Source of the DNA: Siphonodentalium dalli
Taxonomy: Eukaryota; Mollusca; Scaphopoda; Gadilida; Siphonodentaliidae
DNA: 64,000 nucleotides
NCBI GenBank assembly: GCA_032622095.1
Contig: CP136066.1
Span: 45,089,835 to 45,153,834, forward strand
Reading direction: 5' to 3'
This document shows positions 33,763-45,645 of the stretch, piece after piece. Numbering within the stretch: the first letter of the stretch is position 1; each line of letters opens with the position of its first letter. The notes under the pieces are model-generated. The model did not search any database and was not told where the DNA came from. It saw only the letters and a list, made by a program, of their open reading frames with translations. The translations under genes were made by a program, and so were the position numbers.

Positions 33763-34078
33763 CTTTCTCGAACACAGCTGCGCCAGTATCCCGCGTATAG
33801 AGCTCACGTTCGCTAACGTGGCAACGTGGCGAGTTGTATGAGAACCTCCGACATCCGGGTATGTTGAGGCAGTACACAGCACAGTCATCTCTCGATGATG
33901 CTGCAACAACCGCAAGGTTTGGGCACTGCAAATCCGGACCAACACTCGATGTGACCATTTCTTGTATTCTAAAAAATTCCGCATTCGCTCGTAATGCGAA
34001 CATGATCATGACACACAGTGATCCCATGGTGATTGAAGGCTTCAAGAAACGATTGGAAAGCACCATCATAACATCCAC
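33763..34078 (-). CDS. Gene 1 first exon: signal peptide and PAN/apple domain
   Basis: The frame starts MDVMM; a second Met at residue 18 precedes a hydrophobic stretch (LCVMIMFALRANA) that fits a signal peptide cut before EFF. A PAN/apple-type segment follows: LQCPNLAVVAASSRDDC, CLNIPGCRRFSYNSPRC and H at the usual places, ending VFEKG. The donor is AAAG|GTGAGC at 33763/33762, phase 1, matching the WSC exon at 25868. PAN domains mediate protein or sugar contacts outside the cell. So gene 1 probably encodes a secreted or membrane-anchored PAN-WSC protein. The link to the WSC exons rests on strand, order and phase only; start choice between Met1 and Met18 is open. Confidence 0.7.
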
Positions 34079-35017
34079 TGGTTCTAGACAATATGATAAA
34101 GTGAAACCTTGGTAAAAAAAATAAATACAAATCGTTCCCCAGAAATTATATCAGGTTTTACAATGTTGCTATCTATAACAAACCGATGCAATGTTAATAC
34201 CCAAGCAACAAGGGGAAGCCACACGCATTAGAGTACCAACGGATAATGGCCGATGTGCGCGCAAACACGTCTCCGAATCGATTGTGAGCATGCGTGGAAT
34301 ATTCTATGGCATTCCGTATAATGGCATATAGTTGATGGCACAAGGAATAAGTTCTTTTCCATTTGCACATTTTCTCTTGCTGTACAATCGGTTGTTTGCT
34401 GTGTTGTAGATCACAAGCTGGTCGATTAGACAGCGTACACCACGTACATCCAGCTTCCGGTTTGGGCGGATGTTTTAAAAAGTACACAAGACACTTGTTG
34501 TGGCCAGTTGTATCGAATTTACACTTAAACTGTCGTCACAAACTATTTCTGGGTATCGAACGAGTGGTACGTGTTTCAGTCCACATAAAGGCATTGGAAG
34601 CTGTCGGTACTTCAAGTTAACGATTACGTTTCTCTGGCCGCCGAGCTTGTTGATTCATTTAAAATACCTTCCTAAAATGTTCATGTTTGTATAATTCAAT
34701 TTAATATTATTTCCAGGGGATCACATGAATCAACTATAGATACATCCCTGGTGGCAGGCTTATATAAAGTCATCTCCATAATATGGGCAATACTATATGG
34801 TACGGTTTAAAGACATCTGAGTCCATGTATGTCAGGGATGGGATCTAGAGAGGGTGCATAAATAACAAAAACTGTTTTATCTTCGATTTCCACCAAACTG
34901 ATAGCCATCTCCGTGATACAGGGAATCTAATGGCGTGTTTAAAGATATTTAAATGGCATCGTCCATGTTACGTTTTACCCGGGCTAAAACCCTGCTAGTA
35001 CTATACGATTAGATACA
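34079..35017. other. Region upstream of gene 1
   Basis: No TATA box is clear. A minus frame at about 34194-34545 has a Cys-rich run (CKFDTTGHNKC, then CTWCTL) that could be part of an exon, but no donor supports it. Otherwise AT-rich with no repeats recognised. Confidence 0.3.
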
Positions 35018-35595
35018 ATACGTTCAATTCGCAAACACATCCAAATACGAACAGCATGGGTGTAATTAAATTCACAATTAAAACAGTTTACACCAGTCTA
35101 TTTTCTGTTGCTAAAGATTCGCCCATCTACGTTTTCGCTACCATATAATAATTCGATGGGACTCATGAATCCATTAACGGAGGGGTCAAATGTACAATTT
35201 TGAATGGGGACTTCCCTGTTAATGTGCGGAGCAAAAGTTATGTGTGAAGCAGTTGTCTGGAAACCAAAGCAGGCATATCATTGATCAGTCATAATATTTA
35301 ACTCTCAGATGCGCTAGGTTATTATAAAAGTTTGCAAATACGTTCAATTCGCAAACACACCAGTTTATTTTCTGTTAATAAAGATCCGACCATCTACGTT
35401 TTCGCTACCATATAATAATTCGATGGGACTCATGGATCCATTAATGGGGAGGTCAAGTGTACAATTTTTAATGGGGACTTCCCTGCTGATGCGCGGAGCT
35501 AAAGTTATGTGTGAAGCAGTTGTCTGGAAACCAAAGCATTGATCAGTCATGATATTTAACTCTGAGATGAGCTAGGTTAATTATAAAATTTTGGA
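35018..35595 (-). repeat. Tandem duplication carrying a conserved 55-codon frame
   Basis: Copies at 35018-35337 and 35338-35595. Both keep a minus-strand frame reading FQTTASHITxAP, then REVPI, NCT, MSPIELLYGSENVDGRIF, NRK and stop, despite many DNA changes. TTTGGTTTCCAG just before ACAACTGC in both could be a splice acceptor, making each a terminal exon. Family unknown; SPIELLYG recalls integrase tails, but the rest does not. Either a duplicated exon or a repeat-borne frame. Confidence 0.45.
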
Positions 35596-35819
35596 ATAAA
35601 TATGTTTATGAAAATTCTTTCTGGAATTACATCACATGACATACCTTTGGGAAATCAATATAAAAAGTATATGTGTTTATTGCTTGCTTCTTTCTATTGT
35701 TTCAGTCATATCTTGTTTCCATGATATGTAGTCATGTTTTTATTCAATCAAATTTGATATTTTAATTTGATTTATTCATTATTTATTCCTATGCGATCAA
35801 AATGGTTGGAAACTAACAA

Positions 35820-35988
35820 TTGTAATCAGATGTAATCGAAAAGTAATCAATTCCATTTACTAAAGTAAGTTTAATCGTAATCGATTACATTGGAAAAAAT
35901 GTAATCAGTAATTGTAATCGTAATCATGTAAATCAAAAGTAATTGTAATCGTAATCGATTACATTGGCATGTAATCGCCCCAACCCTG
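35820..35988 (-). mobile_element. hAT-like element end with GTAATCGATTAC repeats
   Basis: On the minus strand the end reads CAGGGTTGGGGCGATTACAT, a hAT-like CAGGG terminus, followed inward by repeated GTAATCGATTACGATTAC. The other end was not found, so treat it as partial. Confidence 0.45.
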
Positions 35989-36290
35989 CTATGTCCACAT
36001 ATTTCTTATCACTGAATATCATAAAGTTAGTTTTTTGAAATGCTCAGAGACAAATCATTAAGATTAATGCATGTGATGTTGATTTCTTTTAATGTTAATG
36101 TATGTGATATTGATTTCTTTTTTCTAGAATACTGTGATTCAGTCAAAACAGTATTTGTTTGAAGATGCTCAACAACGCGATTGTTGAAAAGTTTTTCAAG
36201 ACTTTTCGACAGCTGAGGCTATGCACGAATGTTTTCTGTTATCTCAGCCTTATTATCAAAACCAATGTCCGTTCCACTAAGGCTGGTGTA

Positions 36291-36517
36291 TTATAGTTCA
36301 CAAATGTAACCTGCCATGGAGGCACAGCCAATGTCATCTATCAGATAGTCGGCCGGTTTGTAGAAAATCATGCAGTCTTGACCGCCAGAGTTATCTGGTC
36401 TACCCGACTGCCAATTCGTGTATTGTAGAGGGCTTCCATCAAATGATACCCAGGAGCCCTCCTCGGCTTCGTCGTTCCCATCGAGCCAGAATCCATTAGT
36501 TGGTACTGATGTTTGAT
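36291..36517 (-). CDS. Gene 2 last exon: second half of a C-type lectin domain
   Basis: Encodes NGFWLDGNDEAEEGSWVSFD, then GSPLQYTNW, RPDNSGGQDCMIFY, and GCASMAGYICEL, with a TAA right after. This is the long-loop and C-terminal half of a C-type lectin-like domain. The acceptor is CTATATACAG and the phase is 1. The first half is at 52250-52420, which ends KILEID plus one base; together they make a complete domain. The sugar-site triplet usually QPD or EPN reads RPD, and the WND triplet is replaced (IDD), so classic calcium-dependent sugar binding is doubtful. No AATAAA was seen close by. Confidence 0.85.
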
Positions 36518-37113
36518 CTGTATATAGAAGCAACAGTACAATTAGTGACAGTGGTCCGCTCTACTGATTCGAGTAATTTTCGTTAGCCCCCACAAGCATA
36601 CATGTAAAGGCAAATATAACCCTATGTAATCCGACTATATAATATTCTATATTGTCCATTGTGGATACTCAGTCCGGATATTGATATACAAGATAAAAGG
36701 TCACATTTATTGATTTAGTAACCAGAATAATACCGTCGATATTGTTTTATTAACTCAATATATTTACACACTAAGTGTTGTCATCACTAAATCCAGCATT
36801 CTGATTGGTCGGCGCCCACGTGGCTAGTTGCAGTTATTTCTCGGTGAATGCGTAACGCCTCATAACACCAAGCTAATAACACCATCGATACGTCATTAGG
36901 TTTGGAAAGACGAACGCGTAATGCTTTGGGCGCATTTTGACTCGCGCAGGATTGACTTAATACATCATCGGGTTTCAACATGAAGAGAAATTGTTCCTAT
37001 TAACTTTTGCCAAGGGTGCTATTGGGTATTTTGGGCTGATCTTGTCACGATACACTTTTCGATTTAAATATATTTACAAAAGCGGCTTTTTCGCTAAATG
37101 TATATAAATATAA

Positions 37114-37266
37114 GGATTAACTGTCATGTGGACTATTTTTATGGAGATGTAACGGTGAGGTAAGTGGACATAACTTGTATGTAAAACCCTTCGGGTTTTA
37201 CACAAGTTATGTCCACTTACCTCACCGTTACATCTCCATAAAAACAGTCCACATGACAGTTAATCC
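37114..37266. repeat. 153 bp near-perfect hairpin
   Basis: The arms of about 75 bases start GGATTAACTGTCATGTGG and meet at AAACCCTTCGGGTTT. I count one substitution and a 2-base indel. No coding and no target duplication seen. Confidence 0.85.
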
Positions 37267-37589
37267 ATATGTAACAAATAGTGATATAGCTCCCGATGAT
37301 ATAAGCGAAGACTGCTCAAGATTGCACCAAGGCTGTTCCACATACATGTACCCAACTTTTATCAAAATGAATAATGGGCATAGTTCAAATAATAACTGAT
37401 GGTTGGGATGCATGTGTCTGCATGTGGAGATGGCAGGCATCAAATTATTTAACTAAATGATAAAGGAAACAACAGAACGGAAAATACAAACGCCGCTTGA
37501 AATTCGTCTCGAAATGCTTCTTCTGGCGGCACTGAGTGTATTGAGATCTGGTGTACCTAAAATGCTGAATCAGATCCTGTTCAGCAGTT

Positions 37590-38860
37590 TTGCATACTCA
37601 AATGCTGATCATCAGGATTTCCCGAATTCAGTTCAACTCAAATTCAATGAAGATATTATGTTGCATGTTGCGCAAATGACTTGTAATCGATGGGTTATAG
37701 TCACAGACGAGTGGACACCATTTGGTAGACCTCCATCCCAGTTCAGCAGTTCAGCAGATTCGCTCGAAGGCAGTTTAACTCAGTTATAACGAAGATATTA
37801 CGTTGCATGTTGTGAAAATGACTTGTAATATATGGGTTATGTCCAAATACAGTAAGAGAATATAATTTGACCGACCTTACCCCAGTTCAACAGTTCAGAA
37901 TACCGTTCAGCAGTTATCGTGTGCAGTTCAGCTGATTCTCACCAACGCAATTTAAAGACATATTATGTACTTGTTCGAGTGCGTGAAACTGATAAGTTAG
38001 TATTCAGGTGCTATGCCAAATGGAGGAATGTATCATTCTACTAACATCACCGAAAATATTAAGCAAATCGACCGTACCACTCCATAGAAAACATTGCCGA
38101 ACTACGCTAAATTGTAAATATTTACTACTCGAATCGGGACGCTACTATCGGCGATAAACTAACGAAAATGATTTCGTCATCCGCAGCCACTGCATTTAAA
38201 CAATAAATAAGAATGTCGGTGTTGTCAATTTAGTTATAATATTTGTAAAAATAACTACTTTGAACAAGATTATTCTCCATTTCTATTTTATCACCCTACC
38301 GGAGTGTTTCACATCACTTTAATTCATTTATGCAGAATATATTCGGGTGCTTGTTGTACAAATAACTTAGAATCGATGGGATATAAACAACTACAGTGAG
38401 AGGACACCATTTAACCGATCTCCACCCCAGTTCAGCAGTTCACAGTCCAATTCAGACGTTAACCAGTGCAGTTCAGATTCTCTCGAACGCAGCTAAATTC
38501 AATGATAACGAAGAATAACTGACTTGTAATCGATGGGCTATGACCAAAACACAGTGAATGAACACAAATTAACCGACCGATATGCGCGCTCAGTAGTTCA
38601 AAATTCCGTTCAACAATTTGTCGTGTGCAGTTCAGCAGAATCTCAACAATGCAGTGAAAATCAGTTAGAACGAAGATATTAGGTTGCATGTTGTGTAGGC
38701 GACTTGTAATTGGTAGACCATATCAAGATATTGTTAGAGAACATCATTGAACCCACCGCCATATCAGTTAAAAATCCCGTGCAGTACATCGTCGGGTACA
38801 TTTTAGCAGATTGTCCCAGCATACATAACCAAATTGCTGAAATACATACTTGTCCCTGAT
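37590..38860 (+). repeat. Degenerate tandem repeat with CAGTTCAGCAGTT
   Basis: Units of roughly 150-190 bp recur with TTGCATGTTG, ATGACTTGTAATCGATGGG and CCAGTTCAGCAGTTCA phrases (near 37660, 37803, 38345, 38515, 38690). Units are much diverged. The 110-codon frame at 37457 runs into it and is not convincing. Confidence 0.55.
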
Positions 38861-39437
38861 ATATGTAACATAATGGGATACAATCATCTATATCATGCAT
38901 TGTTCACAGATGGGGCTTCCATTATGTGCCCCACATGCTAAATTTAATTAATGAATTTGTTTGTAACATATTTATCGTGTCTCCCAATATATAGAGTACT
39001 AGCACGGTTACCCGACGTTGCACAGGTTAAAGTGTTGTGAAACCCTCTGTGGATATTTGGTGGGAATAGAGAATACTCTTGCTCTCAAAGTGTTACACGT
39101 ATTCTCATAAATTGTATATTCAAATGGCATCACAAAACATGATTCTTACACATGTTATACAAGTAGTGGCTCACCTTGTCAGGTCGGAGCAATTATAATT
39201 TTGTTTATTGCGTTTAATCCGTCCCACCAATAAAGAAGTATTTATTTATTTACAACTGTGTATACTTCAGACGTTATAGCATGAAACATGAATATCATAC
39301 ACATATTAATTCGAAAAATAAAAGACGACAATTGTATTATACATAGAGATGTATCAATAAAACAATCAATCAATCAATCAATTAATCTAGTTTATCATAT
39401 CTTTATGAAGATATATATGTTTTAAAGATATGTCCAT

Positions 39438-39701
39438 GTGCTCCTCTGTTATGGTGCTATGTACTGGCTGATCATGTTAAGTTTAAAAGAAATGATGTTA
39501 TGCACGTATAGCAGCTACATGTGCCCGACACAGCGAGAGTTTGAGTTGTTTATGTTAGGCGATGAGTCTGCTCTAAAAAAAATGGAAGAAATCCTCTGTA
39601 TCGGGCAGATATACCCTTGTCAGGTGTCACTATTGGAGGATCCTGAAAAGTCATGTGCTATGGACTGCGTTTTCCTTTATCTCAGAAGTAATCATATTTG
39701 A
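39438..39701 (+). CDS. Orphan 87-codon frame
   Basis: Reads CPTQREFELFMLGDESAL, then KKMEEILCIGQIYPCQVSLL and EDPEKSCAMDCVFLYL, with a stop. Its composition looks coding, but no splice or promoter signals fit and I do not recognise the family. It may be a remnant of a retrocopy. An AATC microsatellite lies just upstream (39362-39387). Confidence 0.25.
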   Translation: MLLCYGAMYWLIMLSLKEMMLCTYSSYMCPTQREFELFMLGDESALKKMEEILCIGQIYPCQVSLLEDPEKSCAMDCVFLYLRSNHI

Positions 39702-40754
39702 CTGCACACTGTAACCACTATTTTTATAACAGGCCTGCTCTACATTTCCATATCTCTTGGCCATTGTAACTTTTTTTGTGGAAACTATATTGAATGGGAC
39801 AGACTCAATCGTGTTAGAATATATACATGAGCCATTCTAATATACAATTCTCTGACGATTCAAGGTCCCTCAGTTTGAATGAATATATGTCGTAAATAGA
39901 TTGATATAAATATACTTTTAATGCTTTCTTCTATGTATCTGTGTTGCTAGATCATTATAGGAAAGCCCTGATTTCCATCCACAATTAAATATGATAGTTG
40001 AGAAGATATAATTGTTCAAGTGTCTTAATTCGGTCACCATTTGTCGAGATTGTGAAATTGGAATGCCATAAACTCCTTAGAACGACACGGATATGGCCTG
40101 GGAGATGACTATATATAACTTGGTTGACAATCGGCGAATTGAACAATCTTAGTGAATCTCCTCTCGCCATCCATGACCCAAACGACCCCAAATGTGATTT
40201 GATTTAGTTTAAACATATTTTATTGCCATATAATATATACATGTATATATACATACAACAATTGGGATTGGGACACAAGTGCCGACACTTAGATTTGTCC
40301 CGTTCCCAGATAAACAAACATGGGTTAGAGAGGCACCGACCGAATCGACAAGGCAAATATACATATATTGTTAATGTATTTATAATGTGTATACTATATT
40401 AGACCGGGTTGAACAACGGCGGGGCGTTGTATGCAGGACAATAATCTGCAATGTCATATAGTATATCTTTGGTATATAAATTCAGTGAAATCTTGGTTAC
40501 TGGTTACTGAGGGGGCGTGATAAGTGCTGGATTAATGGTCTGATGTGTGGTGGGAGTTGTGGCCAGGTCGGGCGGTGCCTCACTAAGCAAAGTATAAAGC
40601 GGCAAACAAACAAACAAAAATAATTTTTTTCAATTAGTGCAACAAAGAAAACGGTATATTGGGTAACTCCCATACATGTATGAAATTTTGTTTTGTATTA
40701 AGTTTTATAATAAGTAAGAAGTTTTGTAGTAAGACTGGTCCAAGTCCACTGGAT

Positions 40755-41543
40755 TCACGAGAATCGTTCTGACAGTGCAATGTATTTATGAACGGCCAAG
40801 AACATTTCAGTATTATCGCGGTCACTAATTAAGGGGTTTCCTATTACTAGGTTTTCAAGGGTTATATTACCAAATTGTATCAAATTATCGAATAGTTCCT
40901 GTCTTATTTGTGTATAATGAACACATTCAAAGAAGTAGTGATAGGCATCTTCGATTGGGCTACCACACGCACCCGATGGAGATAAAGCTATATAGTTATT
41001 TAATTTGTCGAGATTAAGATCGCTACAGCAGCATCTGATTCTACAATGAAGAATGTTCAGTGAACGTTTACCTGTATTATAGTACCTTGGCGGTCTTGGC
41101 ATTTTCACCTCAATAGCATTTTTAAAAGGATCGGTTTTTAAACACCTCTGCTCGGGTTTTAATTGATTCTACTCATTAACACAGGACGGGAGAAATGTTG
41201 CGCGGAAACTGGGTGCCGCTCGAAAGGGAATAAAGTTGGTACCGTTCCTCAAGTTATAATCAGTTGAATCTTCTACTTTCTGTGGTAAGGCTTTTAGTAA
41301 ATAATTTGGGGCGTTTCCGGTTGCGATTTTATGAAACAGTGTCATTTTTTTGACGTGTCGGCGTTCAGATAGTGTTTGCCAACCCACTTCTGAGAGTAGG
41401 CGAAAGTTGGGTACGGACCTTGTACAACCTATTCGTGCGGCATCACACTGTAAGTTTTCCAATTTTGTGAGATGAATATCGGCGGCACACGCCCAGACGG
41501 GGCTTGCATATTCTAGGATCGGTCTAATAAACGAGAAGTACAT
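40755..41543 (-). pseudogene. LINE ORF2: region after the reverse transcriptase
   Basis: Begins FIRPILEYASPVWA (the RT thumb region) and continues through LSERRHVKKMTLFHK. After an in-frame TAG near 41170 the same frame goes on to MPRPPRYYNTGKRS and a Cys/His cluster (CGSPIEDAYHYFFEC) typical of the ORF2 C terminus. Confidence 0.75.
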
Positions 41544-41591
41544 AATTTCTAGAGTGTGGCGATTTAATATGTTCTTTAATTTCCGTAACTG

Positions 41592-42851
41592 TCATAGTCG
41601 GGATGATGCTTTCTTGTATATTGATAGTATGTGTATATCCCATTTGAAATTAACTTGTAATTCGACGCCTAAATGTTGGTGTGTTTGGGCAAAGCTCACC
41701 GGTGTCCCAGAAAAATCAAGGCAAGGGTGTTGGTTGTTTGCTCGGCTGAATAGAAGGGCGTTTGTTTTATCCGGATTGAAATTCACTCGCCACCAAGCGG
41801 CCCAGTCATGAAGGGAGTTTAAATCACAATTGAGATTTGTTTCAATATCTTCAGTAATAAGTGCGGTTTGCATTATACACGTGTCATCGGCCAACAGGCG
41901 CGTGACCGAAGTAATGGTATCGGCTATGTCATTGATGTATATCAGAAATAGAGTAGGGCCGATAACTTACCCTTGAGGGACACCAGCACCAATTGTTTTG
42001 TATGACGACAAGTCATTGTTAACCCTAACTCTCTGCATACGGATATGGAGATAACTACCGAACCACTTTAATAAGCTGCCAGAAATGCCATAGCGTTCAA
42101 GTTTCAGGAGTAGGCCGCGATGCCAAACTTTGTCAAACGCCTTTGAGACATCACAAAAAACGCCACAGGTTGTCAGACCATCATCCGCCGCTTGCGATAA
42201 TTTGTGATATATTTCTAATAGCTGTAATTCGGTACTATGTCCAGGTAAGAAGCCAGATTGGTATTCATACAAGAGACTGTTGTCGTGCAAATGACTAAAG
42301 ACCTTTTTAAATATGATTTTTTCGAAAACTTTGGCTATACAACATAACAGGGAAATGGGTCTATAGTTATTTGCATCCCGTCTATCTCCTTTTTTGTAAA
42401 TTGGAAAAACATCGGCTTTTTTCCATTCAGACGGGAAGATACATGAGTTAAGTGACTGGTTAAAAATTATCTTTAGTGGTTTACACACGGTAAATTTGGT
42501 TTCACGCAACATCCGGTTACTTATTTCGTCATGGCCAGTAGCTTTTCCAGATGGCAAGGCTTTCAGTATGGTTTGGATTTCAGACTCACTGGTAGTTAAT
42601 GAGCTCAGTGTTTTCTTAGTTCTGAATCCGAAAGTAGGCAATTCGCCTGGTAAATTCGATATAAGACTATTTTTCTTGAACGTTTCGTTAATAAATTCTG
42701 CTTTCTTGAGGTCATTTTCGATGACATCCCCCGAGTCTAACAGGTCTGGTATGCTGGTATCCGAGTTGAAATTGTTTAAAAATTGTTTGGTGATTTTGCA
42801 GAATTTGTTTGAGTTTTTTTCCAATGTCAGGGAACAGTCAATCTTTTCCAT
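41592..42851 (-). pseudogene. LINE ORF2: reverse transcriptase core
   Basis: Contains NNYRPISLLCCIAKVFEK, the motif VFCDVSKAFDKVWH with its catalytic Asp, GAGVPQG, then an in-frame TAA where a serine is usual, then GPTLFLIYINDI and LLADDT with the catalytic Asp pair. A second in-frame stop (TGA) follows SSRL near 41592. The frame before 42851 is joined to the endonuclease part by a one-base shift at an A-run. Confidence 0.85.
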
Positions 42852-43454
42852 GAACGTGGCCTTTGCAATTTTTTCATATTATTTGCTTTATTTCGGGCGC
42901 GCTTATAAATGTCCCAATGGTGGGGTGTATTTTTGTTTATGGCAATTTTTCTTAGGCGATCACGCTTTCTTATCTGAGTTCGCAATTTGGAGTCAAACCA
43001 TGGTTTGTCATCTGTCCTAATTGTCGCCATGTGATTAGGTATGCATGTTTTAGCTATGGAAAGGAAACTGTTAGTGAACTTCTCAACCATGGTGTTTACA
43101 CAAGGTATATCGTCGTCACCACGGAGGTGACTAGGCCAATCAGTGTTACTGATAATATTATTCATTTTCACAAAGTTCGCTTTGTTATAATTCCAGACAC
43201 GTCTTTTGGTAGGTTTGGAGACAATACGATCACAGACAATTTCGACACACGTTGCGCGATGGTCTGACACACCGGGCTCAAGTGTTGAGGGATTAAGCGC
43301 CGATACGGTATCAGAGATGATAATCGGATCAATCAGCGTGCGCGTTGTACCGTCTATGCGCGTCGGTTCGTCGATGACATTTTTTAGTGTTAGCTCGTCC
43401 ATGTTAGAACATTTCCGTGACGTCATCCATTGTTTGTAGCAGGTGTCTATCCTG
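42827..43454 (-). pseudogene. LINE ORF2: C-terminal endonuclease part and linker
   Basis: Contains LTLKNVIDEPTRIDGTTRTL, SDHRATCVEI (the catalytic SDH) and a basic linker. It is separated from the N-terminal part by the 43455-44975 insertion. Confidence 0.8.
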
Positions 43455-44975
43455 ACGAATAGACACAATGGGCTTGTTGTCTTAATGTGTAATTGACACA
43501 AGCGTTGGATATCTGGGTGTGACAATTGGATATTACAGATATCCAACTGTTGGATATTATCCAACTGTTGGATCTAACAAATATCCAATTGTTGAGATAA
43601 TAAGTCAGACATGCGACCTATATGGCGGGGCTGTGTGTGTGTGTGGGGGAGGTATTACATACAAACACACAGCAGTATCAATTTAGAAAATACATTAAAA
43701 CGCCAATGTAAGTTATTTCCATTGAGGTCCGGCGACCGACCGTTATTTACTGCAAAAATATGCCAAATATTTAAATGTTGATAATCCAAATCAGTTTGTA
43801 ATGCCGAGTACGCCACACTAGAACTTAAGCGGAATAGTTACGTTGATTACATGGAATTGCATTAAATGTTAAGAATTTGCAGGTCAAAATGCGGAAATTG
43901 AAGATCGTTTTACACAGGCAACGACCTCTATATATAGTTACAGTAAATAAATGTCCGCCACCTGCGTCACGGACCTCATTCGATAACTTACGTTGGTCAA
44001 GAACTGCTTGTAAATCCAACTTCGAATTCATGGAATAAATAAATCCGATAAGCAGGAATACAAAAACGGCTCCTCGGAAAAAATTCTATTATTTTTTATT
44101 CCAGTATTAACGGAAACATCAGTTGGATCATCGGCCGTATCGCCATTTACCTCCCGGGCGCCTGTGATGTTTATTTCGCTTAAAAAAACGGAGGCCATGC
44201 TTATAACATATAACTATGTAATATCCATTTAGATAACGTCGACACAGAAAGTTTAGAAAATTACTCCGGTTAACTTCGCCGGACGAAAATAGCACTGTCA
44301 ATTACACATGCAGAATCAGTTTTGATAATATAAGTCAAACATTACTTAAATAGAATGCTAAGTCTAACTTTAAGTCCCCATTTTAAATGCGGATTGTGGT
44401 CGCGTCACGTTTTCAACCAATGTCATATTCATGTTCACGTTCGTGTGTGTTCGGCCCACATTCTGAAAGTTTTGTGGAAAAAAAAATAGCAAACGAGTAC
44501 GCCGGGTAGTATTTTGTGACGTGTGCATACTGTAACTGAGTTATACTCAGGTTATGATATACTGGCAAAATTCACTCTTCTCACCCATGCTGATATGGAA
44601 ATGAATAGCTGATTGGGGACATTCAATGAGCAAATGCGCACGACAATAACGTCTTAATTAATTAGATAAAGCGTGGGGTAAGCTACTCGCCTACATGGAC
44701 AATATCATGCTTGGGGCTCGCGAAGGGGGTAATAGAATATATAAATTTCATTTTTCAAAGATTATATATTACACAATCAATTAACATGATCTGCTTCTTT
44801 CTGGTATCTGGTTTCTGACAACTTGAACCACCAGACGGCCAGAAATGTTCTAAGTAAGATAGACACCTCGGTGGTATTGGATATGCAGGAGAAACAACCC
44901 CGTTTCGGGCCTACGGCCCTCAACGGTGTTGTTTCTCCCGCATATCCAATACCAACTCGGTGTCTATCTATAACA
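43455..44975. mobile_element. 1.5 kb insertion in the LINE, 7 bp TSD
   Basis: Flanked by TATCCTG at 43448-43454 and 44976-44982. Both ends carry ATAGACAC inverted. Most of its interior (43741-44720) is a diverged direct copy of 47745-48275, sharing GATAACGTCGACACAGAAAG and GGCCATGC...ATAACATATAACTATG. No transposase; a non-autonomous element. Confidence 0.65.
44858..44968. repeat. 111 bp hairpin at the end of the insertion
   Basis: GATAGACACC and GGTATTGGATATGC pair with GCATATCCAATACC and GGTGTCTATC; the loop region is GGGCCTACGGCCC. Confidence 0.7.
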
Positions 44976-44985
44976 TATCCTGCAG

Positions 44986-45645
44986 TCAACCAGTCGGCTT
45001 AAGGAGGTCACAATTCAAGTCACCGACTACGACAATAGAGGGGTTTAGCGATAATGCTAGGTGTAGTGAAGACAACAGATATGCCCAGTAGTTAGCTAGG
45101 CATTCGCGGTCCGATCTATACGTTACACATAATAGGAATTTGTCTCGGGCATTTACTTCGAACCATAGCACATCATCATCAAAATGAAGCTCAGGAAGGG
45201 GCCGATAGGAAACCTTGTTTGAAAAATACACCGCGACACCATCCCTTTTCTCTGTTTTGTCGTGCCGGATGGGCAATGAAAAGTTTGGAATTGAAATTTT
45301 TTCATTTGGGAAATTTTCCTGGAGGTGTGTCTCAGTGAAACATAATACATCATATTCTTCAATAATGTGCATGATACTTTCAAGCTTGTGTCGAATATTG
45401 TAGTGAAAAATAGATATTGTTTGTAAGTCTTTTGGTCCTGGGTTTAAATGGACGTTGCCTGATATCAGTAACAATAGAGATAACGTGAGGGCGGATACCA
45501 TGACGTGTCTCAAGTTATAGTGTTTTATCCTTAAGCCACATCGTGTACGACACACGTTTATTTTCGGTAATCTATGGCGGCCGCTGTTCAAGCAATTGTA
45601 GAATTTGCCAACTGCCTCTCTATGCATTGTTATTTCAGCTACCAT
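44986..45645 (-). pseudogene. LINE ORF2: N-terminal APE-type endonuclease
   Basis: SGNVHLNPGP, then IFHYNIRHKLESI, LCFTETHLQ with the catalytic Glu, and VVVGDLNCDLL with the Asp/Asn pair. A stop follows a few residues on, at the insertion site. The frame is open from the first Met shown, but the true 5' end is missing. Confidence 0.8.

Larger units (their letters stand above)
40195..45645 (-). mobile_element. CR1/jockey-group non-LTR retrotransposon, 5'-truncated
   Basis: Order on the minus strand: endonuclease, (1.5 kb insertion), rest of endonuclease, reverse transcriptase, C-terminal region, then a 3' part with AATAAA (TTTATT near 40220, plus strand) and a TAAATCAAATC-like end. The frame is broken by a few one-base shifts and three in-frame stops, so it is dead but fairly young. 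It lies antisense-free within the intron of gene 2, on the same strand as the gene. Confidence 0.8.

Noticed and set aside
34194-34545. Cys-rich minus frame as an extra exon of gene 1
   Set aside because: Has CKFDTTGHNKC and CTWC but no donor in frame and no known domain; left as a note only.
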